Assembly (NCBI GenBank): GCA_007136055.1
Contig: SLHT01000214.1
Location: forward strand, 1-8,168
DNA from: Syntrophomonadaceae bacterium
GTDB taxonomy: Bacteria; Bacillota; Dethiobacteria; DTU022
Direction: 5' to 3'
Length of the DNA: 8,168 nucleotides
Under the pieces are notes generated by a model. It was given only the letters and a program-made list of their open reading frames with translations, did no database searches and was not told the DNA's origin. Of the stretch, positions 1 to 5,573 are shown in pieces (within the stretch, counting starts at the first letter, position 1; the number at the start of each line of letters is the position of its first letter). The position numbers were made by a program, and so were the translations under genes.

Positions 1-287
1 TCCCCGATAAAAACCGGGGCACGGAATTTAAGGCTTTGTTCCATGTAAATTGTGTTTTTGCCGGGCAAAGTGGTGCCTAAAAGTGTAGATATCAGGCTGG
101 CGCTTAGCATGCCGTGAGCGATTCTTTTTTTAAAGGGGGTTTTTGCGGCAAATTCCTGGTCGACATGAAGCGGGTTAAAGTCTCCGCAGATTCCGGCAAA
201 ATTATAGACATCAGTTTCAGATATTGTTTTGCTTATTTCTGCGGTATTGCCTACTTTTAATTTGGAGTAGGGAATATCAGCGATCAT
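1..287 (-). CDS. MaoC-like (R)-specific enoyl-CoA hydratase, 3' end missing
   Basis: The first 95 codons of a hot-dog-fold MaoC/PhaJ-type hydratase are visible; the C-terminal part lies beyond the left edge (family members are about 140 residues). The ATG at 287 follows GGAGGT at 300-295 with 7 bases between. The hydratase motif is clear: Asp36-Phe-Asn-Pro-Leu-His41 has the same five-residue Asp-to-His spacing as the catalytic pair of PhaJ, and Arg-Ile-Ala-His-Gly-Met (55-60) is the conserved segment after it. The N-terminal residues 6-30 match the usual entry into the fold. Known enzymes of this family reversibly hydrate trans-2-enoyl-CoA to (R)-3-hydroxyacyl-CoA in the cytoplasm. It lies 36 bases after tetR and probably shares its transcript. 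Family assignment is firm; the chain length and direction used in the cell cannot be read from the sequence. A dehydratase acting on another acyl-CoA is an alternative. Confidence 0.9.
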   Translation of the reverse strand, partial: MIADIPYSKLKVGNTAEISKTISETDVYNFAGICGDFNPLHVDQEFAAKTPFKKRIAHGMLSASLISTLLGTTLPGKNTIYMEQSLKFRAPVFIG

Positions 288-323
288 AATAAAAACCTCC
301 TGTTAAGGTCATGATATATGGAT

Positions 324-950
324 TTAACCCGGGGCGAGTCCCTTTAAGATAAATTCCCGGATTGTTTCAAGCTGTTTTTCGTCAGGCAGTTTTTGTTCCC
401 ATAAAGTCCAGCGCATACCTGTAAAAATACTGATACCCATTAAGCAGAAGGCCAGTGCTTCCGGGTCCATCTGTTTAATTTGTTTTTTCTCCATTGCATC
501 TTCCAGGTGTTCAGCATAACCTTTGCTGAAATTTGTATAGTACCATTTGAATATTTCTATGTCAACAAATTCTGCTTCCCTGATCAGGGCATACAAGTTG
601 GGGTGTTCCAGGCAGTAATGGAAGAAAGCTTTTATTCCCTCAATTTCAGCTTCTTTTCGATCGGGGATATCCTTGATTGCGATTTGAATATATTTACGGA
701 CGTCATGGTGAATATGATAAATTAATTCCCGAAAGATATCTTTCTTGCCCCGAAAATAGAGGTAAAAGGTACCCATTGCTACTCCCGCTTGTTCGGTAAT
801 GGAGTAAATAGAGGTATCATGATAACCTTTATCCCCAATAATATCTTCGGCCGCCTTTAGCAGTCTGTCAAAGGTTGCCTGTCCCCGTCTCGTTTTAGGC
901 AGGCTGACCCCTTCATAATTGTTTCTTTTGATATCCTTATCTATCTTCAT
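324..950 (-). CDS. TetR/AcrR-family transcriptional regulator
   Basis: A 208-residue protein, normal for TetR regulators. The N-terminal DNA-binding domain spans about residues 23-70, with the helix-turn-helix at about 46-68 (Thr-Ser-Ile-Tyr-Ser-Ile-Thr, then Ala-Gly-Val-Ala-Met-Gly-Thr-Phe-Tyr-Leu-Tyr-Phe), the classic TetR recognition helix. Residues 80-208 form the helical ligand-binding and dimer domain, which is variable and does not reveal the ligand. I chose the ATG at 950 because AAGGGTGG lies at 962-955; the frame stays open upstream to a TTG at 989, but that would start inside the predicted operator and lacks a ribosome binding site. A promoter and inverted repeat directly upstream suggest autorepression. 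Lying between a condensing enzyme and an enoyl-CoA hydratase, it most likely senses an acyl-CoA or free acid, as FadR-type TetR proteins do; this is inference. It may also control the transporter and ligase upstream. Confidence 0.93.
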   Translation of the reverse strand: MKIDKDIKRNNYEGVSLPKTRRGQATFDRLLKAAEDIIGDKGYHDTSIYSITEQAGVAMGTFYLYFRGKKDIFRELIYHIHHDVRKYIQIAIKDIPDRKEAEIEGIKAFFHYCLEHPNLYALIREAEFVDIEIFKWYYTNFSKGYAEHLEDAMEKKQIKQMDPEALAFCLMGISIFTGMRWTLWEQKLPDEKQLETIREFILKGLAPG

Positions 951-954
951 AGAT

Positions 955-962
955 CCACCCTT
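955..962 (-). promoter_or_regulatory. Ribosome binding site that fixes the tetR start
   Basis: AAGGGTGG reading on the minus strand, 4 bases before the ATG at 950. It differs from the ideal by a T in place of A in the GGAGG core. No comparable site precedes the alternative in-frame TTG at 989, so the shorter 208-residue protein is preferred. Confidence 0.6.
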
Positions 963-967
963 GTTCA

Positions 968-986
968 ATTGACAGTCAAAGTCAAT
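968..986 (-). promoter_or_regulatory. Probable TetR operator (19-bp inverted repeat)
   Basis: ATTGAC-N7-GTCAAT is a perfect 6-bp inverted repeat spanning 19 bases, a size typical of TetR-family operators. It contains a second, nested palindrome TTGAC-A-GTCAA at 969-979, so the GTCAA half-site occurs three times here in either orientation. It starts 3 bases downstream of the predicted -10 box (990-995), covering the expected transcription start, where a bound dimer would block initiation. An 8-base element CAGTCAAA at 973-980 recurs exactly at 1012-1019, over the -35 box. Assignment to the adjacent TetR protein is inference from position. Confidence 0.5.
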
Positions 987-989
987 CAA

Positions 990-1018
990 AGTTTATTCGA
1001 TCGTTGCCTTGCAGTCAA
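990..1018 (-). promoter_or_regulatory. Sigma-A/sigma-70 type promoter for tetR-maoC
   Basis: Reading the minus strand, TTGACT (1018-1013) is a 5/6 match to the -35 consensus, followed by a spacer of exactly 17 bases and TAAACT (995-990), a 4/6 match to the -10 consensus. It lies in the 103-base gap between the condensing-enzyme stop and the tetR start, so tetR and the downstream hydratase can be expressed independently of the transporter genes. This is the best-formed promoter I can see in the window. Confidence 0.6.
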
Positions 1019-1053
1019 ATGATGGTATCCTGTTGCCGGGGTGAAACAACTGA

Positions 1054-2082
1054 CTAAGCATTGCCCCACTGCAGAATTGTTGAACCCCAGGTGTATCCTG
1101 TTCCGGCTGCCAACAGGGCAATAATAGCTCCATCTTTGAGCAGGCCTTTTTTTTCCGCTTCAGAAAGAGCAATAATTTGATCAGCTGCCTGGATATGGCC
1201 GTAATCTTCCAGGTAAAAGCTCTGGTTTTCACCGAGGTTAAATTCATTGAGGATACTATCATGAAGGGACCTCTTGAAATGAATCGGGGCCAGAAAGTCA
1301 AGCTCGGCAAGGCTTTTGTTGCTTTTTTCCAAAGCTGTTTTTACTACGGTTATGAAGTTGTCAAAAGTAATCGGGTCCAGGTGCTCTTTCATTTCATCCG
1401 GGTCAATTACGTCCAATTTCCCCGAATCAGGAGTGCAAGAAAGTTGTGAAATAGGGTTGACTGATCCACCGTCCAGCACTTTGACATGCTTGCTGAAAAA
1501 GCCGGCCGTTATGTTATGGGTTTCCAGGACCAGGTTTTTTTCAGCGCCTTTTTGCAGCAGTACTGCTGCCCCTCCGTCACCAAAATTGTACATAAAGCGA
1601 ATCCGCGGGTTTTTATAGTCAATGAGGTGAGATTCTTTGCTGGCCATAGTCAATAATACATTGTTCATTTCGTCGTCTGCCAGCATCAGGCCTTTAGCCA
1701 TACGCAGGGCGACGGTAAAGCCTGCACAAAGAGAGTAAATTTCTGTAGCAAATGCCCTGTTAGCGCCCAAGTCGTACTGTATTTTGCAGGCGCAAGACCA
1801 GACCGGGTAATCTTTGTACTGGCTGCCGAAGAAGATCACGGCATCGAGTTTTTCCGGATCAAAGTCTATCTTTTCAAGGGCTGAACGGGCTGCAGCCAGG
1901 GCCATATCTGAAACATGTTCATCCGGAGCGGCGACATGTTTTTGGCGCAGGCCCATTTTCCCTTTTACAATATCCAGGGGAATGCCTGTTTTCCCGGCTA
2001 TATCAGCGCTGGTCATTATGGTCTCGGGCATGTAAACTCCCAAGCTGGTTAACCCGATTTGCATTTTCGATGAATTAGTCAT
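1054..2082 (-). CDS. Ketoacyl-ACP synthase III-like condensing enzyme (thiolase fold)
   Basis: A 342-residue protein, slightly longer than FabH (about 317). The ATG at 2082 follows AAGGAG at 2096-2091 with 8 bases between. Thiolase-fold landmarks occur in order: the active-site cysteine Cys119 in Ser-Leu-Cys-Ala-Gly-Phe; Phe-Gly-Asp-Gly-Gly-Ala-Ala at 167-173; His268 in Pro-Ile-His-Phe-Lys-Arg, where FabH has its His-Gln-Ala-Asn motif; and a closing Gly-Thr-Gly-Tyr-Thr-Trp-Gly at 327-333, equivalent to the FabH Gly-Gly-Leu-Thr-Trp-Gly. At the third catalytic position, where FabH has Asn in Gly-Asn-Thr, this protein has His296 in Tyr-Gly-His-Ile-Gln-Ala-Ala-Asp. Family members join an acyl-CoA to malonyl-ACP, or perform related Claisen or acyl-transfer reactions. 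No acyl carrier protein gene is nearby, so housekeeping FabH is unlikely; an acyl-CoA condensing or transferring enzyme fits the neighbours better. Fold is certain, reaction is not. It begins 68 bases after livM and may share that transcript. Confidence 0.85.
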   Translation of the reverse strand: MTNSSKMQIGLTSLGVYMPETIMTSADIAGKTGIPLDIVKGKMGLRQKHVAAPDEHVSDMALAAARSALEKIDFDPEKLDAVIFFGSQYKDYPVWSCACKIQYDLGANRAFATEIYSLCAGFTVALRMAKGLMLADDEMNNVLLTMASKESHLIDYKNPRIRFMYNFGDGGAAVLLQKGAEKNLVLETHNITAGFFSKHVKVLDGGSVNPISQLSCTPDSGKLDVIDPDEMKEHLDPITFDNFITVVKTALEKSNKSLAELDFLAPIHFKRSLHDSILNEFNLGENQSFYLEDYGHIQAADQIIALSEAEKKGLLKDGAIIALLAAGTGYTWGSTILQWGNA

Positions 2083-2150
2083 GGTAATTACTCCTTGCTG
2101 TGTATCATTAATATAAACCTTAGTGCAGCCAGTCTTTCTCCGATTAAAGA

Positions 2151-3164
2151 TTAAGCGGCTTTTTTACGGTTTTGCCATTTTCCCGCAAGTTGCAAATAGG
2201 TCCCTACTAACCCCTTGGGCATGTAAAGCACAACCAGGACATAAATTGCCCCGAAGAACAGAAGCCAGCGTGAGAAGATTTCATGAATCCCACGTAATTC
2301 AAGCAGGTAATTCTGAGCCAGTTGAACAAAGGCTGTACCGAAAATTGCTCCGTATAGCGTTCCCGTCCCTCCGACAATAGTATATAAAAGGGCATTAAGG
2401 GTGTTCTGGACAGTGAGCAGTTCAGTGTTTGCAAAACGGGTCAGAAGAGCAAACATAATTCCGGCTGCAGCAGAAGCCATTCCTGCTATAACCAGGGCAA
2501 TTAGTTTATATTTCTTGGTATCGTAGCCTAAAAATTTTGCTCTCTGATCGTTATCGCGGATTGCCTGCAGGACCCGTCCAGTCGGGGAATTAACAAACCT
2601 TCTTAAGATCAAGGTCATGATAATTAAGAATAAAAGGGCATAATAGTACATCATTACCCGATCCTGGAACATGAGAGGCACTCTGAAGGTCAGGCCATCA
2701 GCTCCTTGAGTATACTCCCGCAGGGTTTCAGCAGTATGACGTCCAATTTCGCCGAAAGCGAGCGTGATCATGGCGCAGGCGATCACACCTGTGAAACCGG
2801 CCCCTCTGAATGCAAACTGGCCCATTATATATGCCACCACAGCTGCGAAGGCCATTGAAACCAGGACTGCAAGCAGTAAAATGTCCAGGGTCGCACCCAT
2901 GCGGGAAAACATAATGCCGGCAATATAGGTTCCGCCACCAAAAAACAGGGCATGGCCCAGATTGATGATACCTGTATAACCTCTTAAAATATCGTAACTC
3001 ATGCCGAATATTGCCAGTATATAAATCCTGCTTAAAAGAGCTATTGTGGTCAGGCCTGTTATATGAGGAATAATTAGAATAAACACCGCAAAAAGGCCGA
3101 GAAATAGCAACATGCCGGAACTCAACGCTGGTTTTTTCCGCAGAATATTTGTCAGCATAGGCAT
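2151..3164 (-). CDS. livM: Liv-type ABC importer permease, LivM family
   Basis: A 337-residue inner-membrane protein forming half of the transport channel with LivH. Hydrophobic segments lie at about 17-36, 38-56, 66-84, 92-114, 123-137, 170-187, 220-241, 261-283 and 300-320. Family signatures are Gly-Tyr-Thr-Gly-Ile-Ile-Asn-Leu-Gly-His at 62-71 and the cytoplasmic ATPase-contacting loop Ala-Ile-Arg-Asp-Asn-Asp at 201-206, running on through Leu-Gly-Tyr at 212-214. The ATG at 3164 shares its A with the TAA stop of livH (TAATG), so translation is very likely coupled; GGTGAG just upstream may serve as ribosome binding site. A second ATG two codons later is possible. It lacks the long N-terminal extension of E. 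coli LivM and is otherwise complete. The specificity of such permeases cannot be inferred from sequence. Confidence 0.93.
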   Translation of the reverse strand: MPMLTNILRKKPALSSGMLLFLGLFAVFILIIPHITGLTTIALLSRIYILAIFGMSYDILRGYTGIINLGHALFFGGGTYIAGIMFSRMGATLDILLLAVLVSMAFAAVVAYIMGQFAFRGAGFTGVIACAMITLAFGEIGRHTAETLREYTQGADGLTFRVPLMFQDRVMMYYYALLFLIIMTLILRRFVNSPTGRVLQAIRDNDQRAKFLGYDTKKYKLIALVIAGMASAAAGIMFALLTRFANTELLTVQNTLNALLYTIVGGTGTLYGAIFGTAFVQLAQNYLLELRGIHEIFSRWLLFFGAIYVLVVLYMPKGLVGTYLQLAGKWQNRKKAA

Positions 3165-4030
3165 TAGTTTCTCACCGCCATTCCAAATAAGCCTTCTGGT
3201 TTTAAAGTAAGAACCAGTAGTAATAAGAGCACGGTTGTATAAACTGTTAGAGGTGGGTAAAACCAGGAGACAAATGCTACGGTTAAGCCTATAATTATAC
3301 TACCTACAGCTGAACCGTAAAATGAGCCCATGCCACCAAGGATAATTACAATAAAAGCAAGAATTTGATTGTTAATGCCCATTCCGGACCAGACGCTGCC
3401 GACCAGGGGAACATATAGGGCGCCACCCAAGGCAGCCAAAGCTGCTCCTCCGGCAAATACACCGGCAAAGTACACTTTGATATTAATGCCCAGTGCCTGT
3501 ACCATGTCAGGTGATTGAATTCCGGCGCGCATAACCATACCCACCTTTGTCCTGTTAACAAGGTAGTTAATGCCTATGGCTACCAGAATGCCGATAATAA
3601 TAAGAAATATCCGATACTGGGAGATGATTACTGCACCAAAAACCCAGGTTCCATCCATAAATTCCGGCCTGGCAGCCGGAATCGGGTTTGGACCCCAGAA
3701 CAGCCGGGCCATATCGGTAAAAACAACTCCCAATCCGAGTGTAATCAAAATTTGTGCCGTTACATTACCGTAAACTGGACGAATAAACAATCTTTCAAAG
3801 ATCAGTCCCATTACAAATCCGGCTGCAACAGCTGCAATAATAGCAATTGCAAAACTGCCAGTCATGCTAAATATCCATATGCTTACATAGCCACCCCAGA
3901 TAAACAGAACCCCGTGTGTAAAGTTAACAACACCCAGAAGTCCCAAAATAATGGACAATCCGGCAGCCATTAGAAAAATTAGAGCGCCTTCAGCCAGGCC
4001 GTTTATCAAAAGCATTAGGAATATGTGCAA
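3164..4030 (-). CDS. livH: Liv-type ABC importer permease, LivH family
   Basis: A 288-residue inner-membrane permease, close to the usual size (E. coli LivH about 308). About eight hydrophobic segments are visible (roughly 5-33, 41-55, 60-78, 91-109, 136-155, 187-207, 222-246, 250-275). Signatures are Gly-Val-Val-Asn-Phe-Thr-His-Gly at 33-40, Arg-Pro-Val-Tyr-Gly-Asn at 84-89 and the ATPase-contacting loop around Met-Arg-Ala-Gly-Ile-Gln at 167-172. The chosen start is TTG at 4030 because a purine-rich AGGTGGTGGG lies 6 bases upstream; the nearest ATG (4015, codon 6) has no such site and would remove only five residues. It follows livF by 35 bases and overlaps livM by one base. With LivM it forms the membrane channel. 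Confidence 0.92.
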   Translation of the reverse strand: MHIFLMLLINGLAEGALIFLMAAGLSIILGLLGVVNFTHGVLFIWGGYVSIWIFSMTGSFAIAIIAAVAAGFVMGLIFERLFIRPVYGNVTAQILITLGLGVVFTDMARLFWGPNPIPAARPEFMDGTWVFGAVIISQYRIFLIIIGILVAIGINYLVNRTKVGMVMRAGIQSPDMVQALGINIKVYFAGVFAGGAALAALGGALYVPLVGSVWSGMGINNQILAFIVIILGGMGSFYGSAVGSIIIGLTVAFVSWFYPPLTVYTTVLLLLLVLTLKPEGLFGMAVRN

Positions 4031-4036
4031 AACTTA

Positions 4037-4046
4037 CCCACCACCT
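4037..4046 (-). promoter_or_regulatory. Ribosome binding site supporting the TTG start of livH
   Basis: AGGTGGTGGG on the minus strand, ending 6 bases before the TTG at 4030. It is the only anti-16S-like sequence near either possible livH start, and so favours TTG over the ATG at 4015. Confidence 0.5.
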
Positions 4047-4065
4047 CTGTGATTTTACGATAATC

Positions 4066-4779
4066 TCAAGCTGTTACAAAGCCCAGGTGTTTTCTCTGAA
4101 GTTCTTCGTCATCCATAAGTTCTTTGATCGTGCCATCCAGGACAGTTCGCCCTTCAGTGATAATATAGAAACGATCGCCTACAGCACAGGCCATTTCAAA
4201 GTTTTGCTCAACAAGAACAATTGTTTTTTCCTGCTTAAAGGTAAGCAGTGTATCCCGGACTTTTTCTACAATAATCGGGGCCAGCCCTTTGCTTGGCTCA
4301 TCGATCAAAATAATTTTGTTGTCATTAACAAGGGCCCTCGCGATAGAAAGCATTTGCCTCTGCCCGCCGCTTAATGTGGAGGCCAGCCTTTTGTATGATT
4401 CTTTCAGATCGGTGAAAAGTTCCAACACATGATCCCGCCTGTCAAAGGTATCTTGATCTTCCTTCCACATTGCAATCAGAAAGTTTTCTTCGACCGTCAA
4501 AGCATCAAAAATACCATAATCTTCAGGAACAAAGCCAATACCCTGGCGAACCGTCTGATAAGGAGGCATTGCTGTTAAATCTATGTTGTCAAGAATTATT
4601 TGGCCATCACTGGCCGGAACCAGGCCGATTATAGTGCGCAGGGTTGTTGTTTTCCCTGCCCCGTTTCGACCCAGTATAACTACAGCTTCACCGGGGAAGA
4701 CTTCCAGGTTAACACCCTGCAGGATATGGAAAGGACCAATAAATGAAGATACATTTTCAAGTTTAAGCAGTGGATCCAT
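4066..4779 (-). CDS. livF: Liv-type ABC importer ATPase, LivF family
   Basis: A 237-residue cytoplasmic ATPase, the same length as E. coli LivF. It carries Walker A Gly-Arg-Asn-Gly-Ala-Gly-Lys-Thr-Thr at 37-45, the signature Leu-Ser-Gly-Gly-Gln at 136-140, and Walker B ending in Asp160-Glu161. The switch position reads Glu-Gln-Asn (191-193), with Gln instead of the usual His; this is a standard LivF feature and not a defect. The conserved Pro-Ser-Lys-Gly-Leu-Ala-Pro follows Walker B. It pairs with LivG to power LivH-LivM. The ATG at 4779 lies inside livG (17-base overlap) behind a GGAGGAGG site, so the two ATPases are translationally coupled. Confidence 0.96.
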   Translation of the reverse strand: MDPLLKLENVSSFIGPFHILQGVNLEVFPGEAVVILGRNGAGKTTTLRTIIGLVPASDGQIILDNIDLTAMPPYQTVRQGIGFVPEDYGIFDALTVEENFLIAMWKEDQDTFDRRDHVLELFTDLKESYKRLASTLSGGQRQMLSIARALVNDNKIILIDEPSKGLAPIIVEKVRDTLLTFKQEKTIVLVEQNFEMACAVGDRFYIITEGRTVLDGTIKELMDDEELQRKHLGFVTA

Positions 4780-5536
4780 TGAGAATGCCTCCTCCGAGGT
4801 AAGCTTTTAGAACGTCGGGATTTTCAGATACTTCGGCGGCAGTTCCTTCTGTAAGAACAGAACCATTAACCAGCACAATAACCGTATCGGATAATTTCGT
4901 TACCAGGTCCATTTTATGTTCTATGAGCAGGACTGTGTTTTGTTGTTGATGCTTGGTTTTTTCTAGGAGTTCAAACATGGCGGGAACTTCTTCCAGGGCC
5001 ATACCTGCTGTTGGTTCATCGAGGAGGAGAACATCCGGTTTCATGGCCAGTACCATAGCCAGTTCCAGTTTGCGCTGTTCCCCGTGGTTCAGGCTTGCTG
5101 CCAGCGAATTCATTTTGTCATCAAGCAGAACCTGCTCCAGTAAGGTTGCGGCCTCTTCTTCCAGTGCCGGAAATTTTTTATAGGATGTAAAAATTTTGTA
5201 CCCGGTTTTCTCTCTCGATTGCAAAGCTAACCGCACGTTTTCATGGACAGTTAAATTCGGGAAGACGTTGGTTAACTGAAATGAACGCCCGATGCCCATG
5301 GCCACTCTTTGCATAGGGGACAGACTTGTTATGTCTGTCCCCTTAAAATAAACGGTTCCTTCAGTTGGCTGCAGCAGGCCGCTGATGAGATTGAAGAGTG
5401 TTGTTTTACCGGCACCATTTGGCCCGATGATTGTTGTAAACAATCCTTTTTCTACAGATATGCCTACATTGTTAACTGCTTTCAGGCCTCCAAAATTAAT
5501 TGTTAGGTTTTTAGTCTCAATCAGCGTTTCTGACAT
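4763..5536 (-). CDS. livG: Liv-type ABC importer ATPase, LivG family
   Basis: A 257-residue cytoplasmic ATPase (E. coli LivG about 255). It shows Walker A Gly-Pro-Asn-Gly-Ala-Gly-Lys-Thr-Thr at 38-46, the Q-loop region Gly-Arg-Ser-Phe-Gln at 83-87, the LivG-type signature Leu-Asn-His-Gly-Glu-Gln at 149-154, Walker B ending in Asp173-Glu174, the switch histidine His207 in Ile-Glu-His-Lys-Met, and the Tyr-Leu-Gly tail at 246-248. LivG proteins usually deviate from the textbook LSGGQ signature, so this variant is expected. The ATG at 5536 follows AGGAG with 8 bases between. It starts 37 bases after the binding-protein gene and overlaps livF by 17 bases. Codons for residues about 65-74 contain a perfect 11-bp inverted repeat, described separately; the protein aligns with the family across it without an obvious insertion. 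Confidence 0.96.
   Translation of the reverse strand: MSETLIETKNLTINFGGLKAVNNVGISVEKGLFTTIIGPNGAGKTTLFNLISGLLQPTEGTVYFKGTDITSLSPMQRVAMGIGRSFQLTNVFPNLTVHENVRLALQSREKTGYKIFTSYKKFPALEEEAATLLEQVLLDDKMNSLAASLNHGEQRKLELAMVLAMKPDVLLLDEPTAGMALEEVPAMFELLEKTKHQQQNTVLLIEHKMDLVTKLSDTVIVLVNGSVLTEGTAAEVSENPDVLKAYLGGGILNGSTA
4788..4795 (-). promoter_or_regulatory. livF ribosome binding site embedded in livG
   Basis: GGAGGAGG, 8 bases before the livF ATG, is a near-ideal site. It is formed by the Gly248-Gly249-Gly250 codons (GGA GGA GGC) near the end of livG, just after the conserved Tyr-Leu-Gly of the LivG tail, so one stretch serves as both protein code and ribosome binding site. Confidence 0.75.
5315..5343. 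repeat. Perfect 11-bp inverted repeat inside livG, REP-like
   Basis: Plus strand AGGGGACAGAC at 5315-5325, loop TTGTTAT at 5326-5332, and GTCTGTCCCCT at 5333-5343: 11 of 11 pairs. The repeat is in the coding frame (Lys-Gly-Thr-Asp-Ile-Thr-Ser-Leu-Ser-Pro) where LivG proteins often have a Gly-x-Asp-Ile-Thr-x-Leu-x-Pro sequence, so the protein is not disrupted. From memory, GGGGACAGAC/GTCTGTCCCC palindromes are dispersed in many bacterial genomes, often near IS200-like (RAYT) transposase genes. No second copy occurs in this window, and no transposase is present. Confidence 0.75.
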
Positions 5537-5573
5537 TACAGCAACTCCTATCTTATTTATTTAGGCTTTCTAT

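Noticed and set aside
2..19. CCCCG...CGGGG hairpin at the left edge, possibly a terminator
   Set aside because: It has only a 5-bp stem, lies inside the hydratase coding region, and has no T-run after it in the direction of transcription.
951..989. N-terminal extension of the TetR protein to a TTG at 989
   Set aside because: It would translate through the predicted operator and has no ribosome binding site, whereas the ATG at 950 does; TetR alignments normally begin shortly before the helix-turn-helix.
993..1310. 105-codon minus-strand frame overlapping the end of the condensing-enzyme gene
   Set aside because: It lies in a different frame over the conserved C-terminus of the KASIII-like protein and has no domain or convincing start.
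2083..2150. Possible promoter (TATATT) before the condensing-enzyme gene
   Set aside because: A -10-like sequence is present, but no acceptable -35 lies at 16-18 bases, and the gap is short enough for read-through from livM.
3661..3682. Perfect 8-bp inverted repeat ATTCCGGC-N6-GCCGGAAT inside livH
   Set aside because: About one such repeat is expected by chance in a window of this size, and the codons read as ordinary conserved LivH sequence.
3515..3973. 152-codon open frame on the plus strand opposite livH
   Set aside because: It is antisense to a clear permease, rich in Asn, Ser and Lys with no domain, as expected from the complement of hydrophobic codons.
4066..4779. Loss of the switch histidine in LivF (Gln192)
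   Set aside because: Glu-Gln-Asn at this place is usual in LivF proteins, so it does not indicate a broken ATPase.
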